NCBI GenBank assembly: GCA_029962745.1
Contig: CM057160.1
Coordinates: forward strand, 722,501 to 786,500
Reading direction: 5' to 3'
Length of the DNA stretch: 64,000 nt
Source: Echinometra lucunter
Taxonomy: Eukaryota; Echinodermata; Echinoidea; Camarodonta; Echinometridae
Below the pieces are notes generated by a model that searched no databases, was not told the DNA's origin, and saw only the letters and a program-made list of their open reading frames with translations. The position numbers were made by a program, and so were the translations under genes. Positions 13,301-22,654 of the stretch are shown here, one piece after another; the first letter of the stretch is position 1, and every line of letters begins with the position of its first letter.

Positions 13301-16300
13301 CATTATTTTAGAATTTATATTCGAAAATGCAATTAAAAATGAGAACAGTGGTTATTTTTGGCTTGCTCGCTTTGCTCGCTCATATTTTAGAATTTCTGTT
13401 AGAAAATGCGATTAAAAACTAGAAAAATGGTTATTTTTGGCTCACTCGCTTCGAATATTGAAATGTGTGTAGGGGGGTCTGTGGGGGTCAGTGAGGGTGT
13501 GTGCTTATACTTAAGTGTGAGATCGACAGAAAAAAAAAATCGTCAAAAAAGTCAATCATCCCCCCCCCCCACTCCTCAGAGTGGATTTACGCCGGTGTTT
13601 AGTTCACTCTAACAATGACATAAGTGACTGAGAAAAATGAGTGAAAATGAGATATTGTATATTTGTTTCCTTAATAATTCCTTCCTTACGTTTTGTGTTT
13701 GCAAAACTTAACATTAAACAAAAATGCAGTACTAATTGTATTCAGCTTATTCTAAATATATCATTGGTGTGCGCGTTTGTGTGTGTGTGTTGTGTGATCA
13801 CTGAACATTCGATGTTAAAACGAATGTACAAATGCTTTACGAATACATTGGAACCTTTACATTTTGATGAGTGAGATTTTTGACTGACTAAAATGCTAAT
13901 TTGAATTTCAAATTTCAAATTCGCATTTATTAATTTCCAACAGAAAGAAAAGAAAAACAGTGGCATTACATAATATGGATTCCTATTTTTTTTTTCGTGA
14001 TAAACTACACAATAAATAAATCATAAATTAAAATTCTTGAAGTCTTTGGAAATGGAGGATCCACTAAAAAGCAGTGCTTGTAATTTGTGGATCCCCCAGA
14101 ATAAAATTAATTTGCTTCAAATTGTGCCTTTACGAAGACTTGGAATCTGAACACGAAACAACAGAACAAGATAATGCTGATTCACACACACATAAAAATA
14201 ATGCCTGTGTGCTGATGCACGCACACAAAAAGAAAAAAAAAACACGAAACAGCATGGGGAAATGGAAAAGGAAAAAATAAAGAAAAAGAAAAAACAGGAC
14301 AAATCATGACCGAAAATGAAGGTAGTTTAGGTGATTCTGCCCAAGAAAGATCATGAGACCAAATAAATATTCAATAAATCGAGTAGATGATGAAGACATA
14401 AATGGAAAATTAAGATTTTCACCATCTGTTATTGTATTTCATGTACAAACTTTGAGCAGAAGTATTCTAAAAAGGTATGATCGTCAAACACAATATTCAT
14501 GTTAGTATGTCTATTCCTATAACTAATAAATATGTGTGGGGGTGAGTGTGGGTGTGTGCGTGTGTGTGAGGGTCTGTAATGGATTGTTGCCAATTTTATT
14601 TCTTCAACTCAAATTTTCGACGATGTCCTCCGTCTTCACTAGGATAGAGTATACAATCCGGTAGCAAAGCAAAACAAAATTTGAAGATGCAGGGTGCGCA
14701 TTCTCATACACAGACAGGGTTGTTATTTCCTATGCTTAGAAACTACTGGTGTAAATCCCGGGGTATGGGTGGTATATATACCCCCCCCCCCCCCCATACA
14801 CACACACACACACACACCACCACCACCACCTCCCACACACCGCCACCCTGACACACCTCACACACTTGAATCTGAAGACAATAAGCGAAACCTTCATGAG
14901 GTTTTTCCCATGCTGTGCCCGTATATAGCTAGTGAGGAGACAAGTTGGTTTATAAAGACTTTGGGGTAGTCTGAGTTCAAGGTGTACGTGCATGTAGTTC
15001 AAACACCCCCTACCCCCATTTTTTCCCCCTTCAGCTATAGAGTGAAGGCAAGATCCGGGAGGGTCACTTCCATTGAAGAGTGGACAGCATCCGTGAGAAA
15101 AAAAAACGCGGAAAAAGAGTATTTTTTCAGGGGTAGGCGTGGAACGCTAATAGAGTGTCAAAAACGCCCCAAAATGAAAAAGCCCCCTAAATCACGATAA
15201 TCTAAAAAGGGTATGTAATTTGCACCCACTGCGGGACCGACTATAACAAGACCCGTGAACGGAAATCCTATAACTCCTGTGTAAAATATAATGATACAGT
15301 GAATTATCTCGAGATTAAAATGGCTCCAAAAAAGGACCCCACTATCACTCTCAAGGTATGAAAATGGGAATATCCTCGTTTCGGGTATGAATGTCCAAAA
15401 CAATTAATGAAATCCCTGTTTAGGGTGTGAAAATCTGGGACATCCGCACAAAAATGTTATGCATCAAATAGTTCAATAAGTCAAACGAGCAGACATGAGT
15501 ACCATAATTATCTGTAAATCACGCATTGTCTGCCGCTTGGTAGATATACCCAAGCACATCGCTGATGGAAATGTTATCCATCTGAGAGGTCAATAAGGAC
15601 ACATGTATTATGTACCGCATGTGTACGGAGACAAGAAAGCTAAATGCGTCTGTCGATGGTGCCTTTTGTTCTTCATCGGTTTGCTGCACTTCGCAGAGTA
15701 TTAACCGCAACTGAAAGATGTATAATTTGTTTGCTTGCACTCTTATTCTGTCAGCACAGAATAAGGTTAAAAAGAGAACTGTGATTTATTTCAAAAGAAT
15801 GCAGTGATTAAAAGCATGTATGATTGAGGAGTCAATTAGTAGTTCAGTTCTCATTAAAAGCAAATGTGTGAATATATCGATAAATAAGAAAAAAAATCTT
15901 TAGCAATTTAACTCTATTCCAACTTATGTGTGAAACTTTGTTTCTAATAATAGCTAACAAGGAATGTACTGTACAAGCTCTGCTTCTTCGGGGTCCCAAA
16001 CCTGTTTTTTTTTTTTTTTTTTTGTATCAAATGATTGTAATATATTGTATGATTGATGTTTAAATAAACTTGAACTTGAACGTGTTCCTTTTGATAATAT
16101 CCATTTGGAAACAGGGATTAGATGTACGTACACAAGTACATACCTTTAACGGGCAATGTTTGAGAAGTATGTTGTTATGTTAATTGTTGTACGACCTTCG
16201 CCACTTTCCAGCTGGTGTCATAAGCGATTTGTTCCGGGTTCCGCAGGAACAAAACGACTAGTAAATTTGTTCCACGGAACCAAACGACTAGTCGATTCGT

Positions 16301-18138
16301 TCCAGAGGAACCAAACTGTAACTGATATCACATTTAGCAAATACGTAACGAAAGCCGCCCTTTGATTCATTGGCCAAGAGATGAGAGGAGTTGTGAATAG
16401 AATGCGGCAAAATGACGCGTGGATATAACAAGTGAGTGTAAATCCTTAAATGGCCCTGGAGAGGGGGTGTTGCTTTTTATCTATCATTTTTCTCATCAGC
16501 TACTTTTTAATTTAGAGTGATTGTATTTGTTTATGTTTTATGTAATGCCTGATGTCGACTTTGAATGGGGGTTTCAAGTACGCTTTAAATGAAGAGGAGT
16601 TGATTCCATGAATTAGTGACGAGAATCAGAACTTCAAATGTTAAAATTTTTTTCCTAATTAAAAGTACACTTTACCTTCGAAGTTACAGTCGCAGTTCAG
16701 CTCACTTGTAATCACACCCACCACGATTACCGATACTGTGAACCAGGTGGTAAAAGGCAAATTGTACTGGTGTGTGTGTTTGTGGGGGGGGGTTAAGACA
16801 GCCTGAAAGTTATGTAAGGTTCCAAAAGTTGAAAAATTAGGACTGAACAAAATTTCAAGGGCTGCCATAGGGTTTCCCAGGGTGGTTTCATCCCTTTTTG
16901 CACCTGCTTCACTTCGTTTGTGCATATCATACAATTGTGTATGATATGCTTTAAACATACAGATCAGGCCTGGGCCCCTTGCATAAAACTTACTGTTATT
17001 GTTCGTTACGCGTTCCGGGTTTTTTGCGTACGATTTGCGTGCCGAATATTGACGCCATCTACGTGCGGGTTGTATTTTTTAATCTTTTGGGTTTTTGGCG
17101 GTAGGCCTATTTATTTTTCACGAGGGGTCCACAGGTCCGGAGTTGGTGACGGTCCTCCCAATTGTATATTTTCTGGGTTGCATCATCTGGACAGTCCGGC
17201 TTTGTGCTTTGAGCAGACTTCTCAGTCTAAAAAGACCTGGTCCACTCCGAAGCTTACTATAATAGTAACTTTGCTTTTATAGTAACTCTTCACGGAATAC
17301 TGCATTTTGATTGGCTTTTGAGCAACATACCATGCTCAACAGCCAATCAAAATCCAGTATTCCATGAGGAGTTACTAAATAGCAAAGCTACTATTGTAGT
17401 AAGTTTTATGCAACCGGCCCATTCTTTTCTCCACCTTGTTGATATTCATATGTATTTTTTCGTTCTTTTGTGTTGATTTTTTTTTCTTCGTTTTCAATGT
17501 GTTGCTGTTAACTGCTGTAAATCTGTTTTATAATGTATATAGTGCTAAATACTTACCAGCAATCAAGTTGTTCTGTTCTCTTCAGGACCCCATTGTGAAT
17601 AAGCTTTCGAGCTTTCAGGGTCATCCTGTCAAGCTTTCATGAAATTGTTCTTTATGTATATCTGAACTTGACAAATAAATCAAATCAAATCAAATAAACA
17701 AATTCTCGTTTTCTCTTGAAATATTTTCTACTTCTATTTTTTCCTCTTCCCAAGATGACCAACCTCTCGCTGTCTTTCGCTTGCCGTTTCTCCCCTTTCC
17801 ACTCTTCCTTCATCGATATTGTTTCTTGATACCTCAGTTGTTATCCTCTACATGTACATTGGTTTTTCGTGTGTATGCATATGTTATTGCTTTCGATCTA
17901 TTTGACCTAATATTTTCTTGCAGCCCAGACCCCCCCCCCCCGGAAAAAAAAAGCACTTTGCTTGATTACTCCACTGCAAGCACAATTGAAAGAAAATCCA
18001 TTCATTTAAAACAAAGTAGATCGAAATGTAGATCGGAATGAGTAATAGGACTGGGAAGAAAATGCCTGATAATGTTATTGCAAAAGTGCTGGTATACGCG
18101 ACCTGTTTCGCACAGCTGCACTTATCCCCCCCCCCCCC

Positions 18139-18190
<52 letters not shown>

Positions 18191-21100
18191 TCCCCACGGC
18201 CAGTCGATATGAAGCGAGAATTATTGAATTATGAACAAGAATTTGTGCATTTCTATTTTAACTATAAAAAATTCTCAAATAGGCAACAGTATCCGTTCTG
18301 TTGGTGTGGCTGATATGGAGGAGCCAATCGCCCATGACTATCGATCGCATCGACCGGACCGAGGCGGATCCAATCGGTGGGCAAACATTCAGGCGATTGG
18401 TTCCAAAGGATCCAATCGCCTGCCCGGAACAAATCGTCTAGGACATCGACTAGTCGATTCGTTCCAGTAGAACGAAGCGACTGATGTCACTTTATAATCT
18501 TCGACATGTTCGAAGCAACTGTCTTCTCATTTTTTTTCTTGTTTAACCTTTTTTATACAGACACATATGTTTTATATGCTTCATCCTCACCCAACCTGCG
18601 CCAAGTCATCTATGAAGCCACTAAAAAGGTAGATATAATGCATAACAGGGTTTCTTCTTGGAGATACAGCAAGTCTTCTTGCAAAAGTTTATTCATTCAC
18701 CTTATTCTTCTGCTCGACGAAAATGCAAGGAAACTGTTCATACCTTATAGCCTTCAAAGCAATAAAATGGCGCCAACGATTACGAATTTCGGATAGAAAA
18801 TAATCCAGACTTGAGGGATGTAATATTTTCCTTATAAATGATAAGGAAAATAAATGAATCGTGAATCTTGAAGCTTTCCAATATATTTTTATGAGCCCCT
18901 CTAGCGATACCTCTAATTCAAAGATTTCACATGACTGCAGGTACCGGACCCAGATCCGTCTTCTACACGGAAAACCGTTTTTGACACAATGGTAGAGCGG
19001 AATCCGGATTACGACCCGGACTATCCGTAGTAAGTATAATCATATTTATCTTTTACTTTGTACTTTATCATAAGTAAGATATCCCTCATCATTTCCATTT
19101 GCTTTTGATTTGACAATAACAGTTATCTAATGTGTTTGAGAATACTGCATGAATTGCACTAGAGGTGTAGTAGTCAGTGGCTTATATACACTTGACTGGA
19201 CGGCAGTGGCGCAATGAGCAAGTGAAAGTGAGGAAAACCGCCGGAAAATAAAGTCATTTCATCAGTATTTGTAAATCACTGGTAATGAAGTAAGAAACAA
19301 AACATGTTTAAATTGTATTTGTGGGTGGCACCCCACCCCTCCCCCCTACGGTAGTTCTGCACGGTGGGCTCAAAACCCGGCACAGCATTAATGTCCTTTT
19401 GGCAAGGCATTAATCTACATTTGCCACTCTCCACCCAAGTGTTATGTAAGTACCCAGCAGGATGCGATAGTCGATAAGGTTTGAAAAAAGCGCCCGGCGA
19501 GACGCTCCCCGGGAGTAAAGGTGCATTGTACTGTGTCCAGGCAAACCTAAATTTCTATGAAGCGCTTAAAGAAATCGGAGGTGTATTAGGCGCTTTGAAA
19601 CCAGGATGATGATGATGATGGTGATAATGATGATAATAGTGATGAAAATGATAATGATGATGTTGATTATTATCATTACTACTAATATTACTATCATTAT
19701 ATAATGATAATAATAATAATAATAATAATAATAGTTGTAAAATTGATGACTTGGTTCCTCATTTTATTGTCACAGTATAAATCTTTTAATGGATGGCAGT
19801 GATGACTATGCTTTTGAGAAGAGGCTCGGTATATCGTGTATTAATGGCTACTACATGTACGATACGGTAAGTTTTTATTTCTTTGTGATTCTTTCACTGT
19901 GTCCTTCTTACAAGGCGTTACGACCTAGGCATTGTCCATCACCCACTGCCATAGGTGTTAACCCTTTCATGACAGAGGTGCACATTTTGTGGTTTGGCCC
20001 AATATCTTTTGATGGAAAGCCCTAAAAATCATACCAAATACATGAGCAGAAAGAGCAAAAAAATCTGCACAAACTGTGCCCATTTTGGTTGCTTCAATAT
20101 TCGTTGTTTGATGCTGAAAATTTTTTAAAGGAAAATAAGCATTGAAATCCTTAAATTGGCAATGTGATAGAAAGTTTAAAATCACTGTTTTCCCCTGCAA
20201 ATTGGCGACTTTTTGACTTCTCATCATAATTTTTGTCAATTTATACTCATTTCAGATACATGACGTTTTATAAGAAAAATGTAGCAATAAAATAAAATGT
20301 TGGTGTTGCCAATTTGAAGAATAAAAGCTGATCAAATTAGGCTTTAAATAATTCCTGTCATGAATGGGTTAAGCATTTAAATGGGTTTAAAATAAAATCT
20401 CTGAAGGCGAGAGGCGGAGAGGGAAAAATGAAAAGTGAACGGGGAAAAAAACAGAGTTGAAATATCCGAGGTTTACTCTCTGATGTTAGCCCATTTAGTG
20501 AAAGCAAAATGTGCCAGAAGTGTCGTTTTAAGGGGAAATATATGACTCAAATTATTTTACTTGTTTTTCTTGCGAATCACGATGCGTTTATTTTGGGGTG
20601 ATAGTATGGGATTAATACTGTAGCATGCAAAAAGGAATATATGCAATCAGGCACTTTATAATCACATCTTATGTTGACTCTTTTCTTCCAGAAAACGTTG
20701 CCCATGTTTTTTTATTCTCTTTATCACACTCAATATGAGACCATTCGTCTTATGGAGACGTTCATCGACCCTGAATACAAGTACCATCAGGCGATCGGGA
20801 GAACATTCGCTGAAATGGCGAGAATCCTGTCTGATAGTTTGGTGTTGCCGTTTGACAGTTTGACATACTTTTATGAAGTGGACGACATGTGGTATGGTTT
20901 GGTGAATACGACTCAATCGAGGATTATTGAAGAACATGGAATCTCATTAGGTATGTTGTAATTAATCAGAGGAAATTGAATTTCATTTTACCCCAAGCCC
21001 TGCCCCCCCCCCCCCTCCCCCTATAAACACACACAAACCCTCAGCTCATATAAACACGGTGCACGTGCGTTTGGCTACTGAATTCGGTTCCGAGTTCGGC

Positions 21101-22620
21101 ATGGACCTACTCTATGGTGATACGACAGGGGAGGGGGGGGGGTAGGACTTTCTAACTTAAATTCATTTTGCATTATAACTCGTGGTCTACGCCTAGACCG
21201 GTATACTAAAAGAAAGGAAAAGGAAAAAAGTCCAATACTGGTCTCGCTACACGGTGCCAACTCGAGAATGCGTGACAAGGATATGTAAAATCTATATTGT
21301 CTGAACAGAAGTTTGATGAGATTTTTTTTTCTTTCTTTATTGAAAGTGATTTTACATAACAACAATCTATTTCATCAAGTGTGTCAGGACTACTCCCCCG
21401 GGGACTGGGGGAGTTGTCCTTCGGGAGTTGTCATCTGGGAAAGGTGTCCTCCGTGGAGAGTTACCCGCAGGGGAGCTGTCCTCCGGGGGAGCTGTGCTCC
21501 AGGGGGAGTTGTCCTCCCGGGGGATTTGTCCTAGAACCATCATCAAGATATGATTAAAACAAATAGAAATTACCAAAAAATATACAGAATATTCGCTATT
21601 CACCAACGTTTCACGTTAATCACATAAAATTCGTTCTAAATCATCATGCAGCGCCCTTTCATGCACCTTTATGATTATCGCCAGGATGTTGTCTCCGACG
21701 AACCGCTGCCGCCTATTCCTGGGTAGATGACATTCATGGTAATTGTTATGGCAATGAAGAGATCATGAGTTAAAATACACGTTATATATGAAAGGCTTAT
21801 AGGATCACGTCATGAATGTCATGTTACAGGTCGGCTTTTCTTTACATTTATTATGACAAATATTGAATTAGTAATCCTAATAATCTTCATACCATGACCT
21901 GTTGCCAGCAGTATGGATGCGGGGTGGAATGAGGTGTCGTAGTCGAGTGGTCTTAACACTTCACTGGAGATATTAAGGTCATGGGTTCGAACACCTGCGC
22001 GACATAAGTGTTCTTTGGCAGCATTTGCCACTCTCCACACAAGTGGATACCCGGTAGGATGCGAAAGTGTTTGTTAAGAATAGTGTGAGCGTCTGCAAAA
22101 GGCGTCTGGCTAGAATGCACCCCATGGAAAGGAGAAGGTGCACACACTGTGTGCGGGCAAACCTGAATCCCAATACCAGGGTAATACTATTTCTGTAAAG
22201 CGCTAAGAGACATCAGGGATGTATTAGGCGCTATATACATGATATAAATCCAAAATATTGTTATTAGGTACCTATAACATCACGACAAGAGAAGATCCGC
22301 TTAGGCCCATTTCTTCGCTGGAGACATGGGCCCTACCAACACAAATGACCATGTTATTCATTTCCACGGCCTTTTATTTCTGCAACCTTATGAAATCTGA
22401 AGACAAATTTTTGTATCAATTTGTTGAAAACACTTTTCCTCTTTCATGTTCACGTCTGTGCCATCTGACAGATAAGGACATGATTGTGGTGTAGTCCTCA
22501 GTTATCTTTGTTATCTTCTGGTATGGCAGGTATGAAAATTATGTGAAATAACCCCCTCCCCCTCCATTTGACAGTGTAATTACATGCTTAATGTAGCTGA
22601 CACACCTCTTCCCCCCCCCC

Positions 22621-22654
<34 letters not shown>

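Noticed and set aside
14982..15403. Several overlapping frames of 70-80 residues
   Set aside because: They have no shared frame, no domain resemblance and no matching splice sites.
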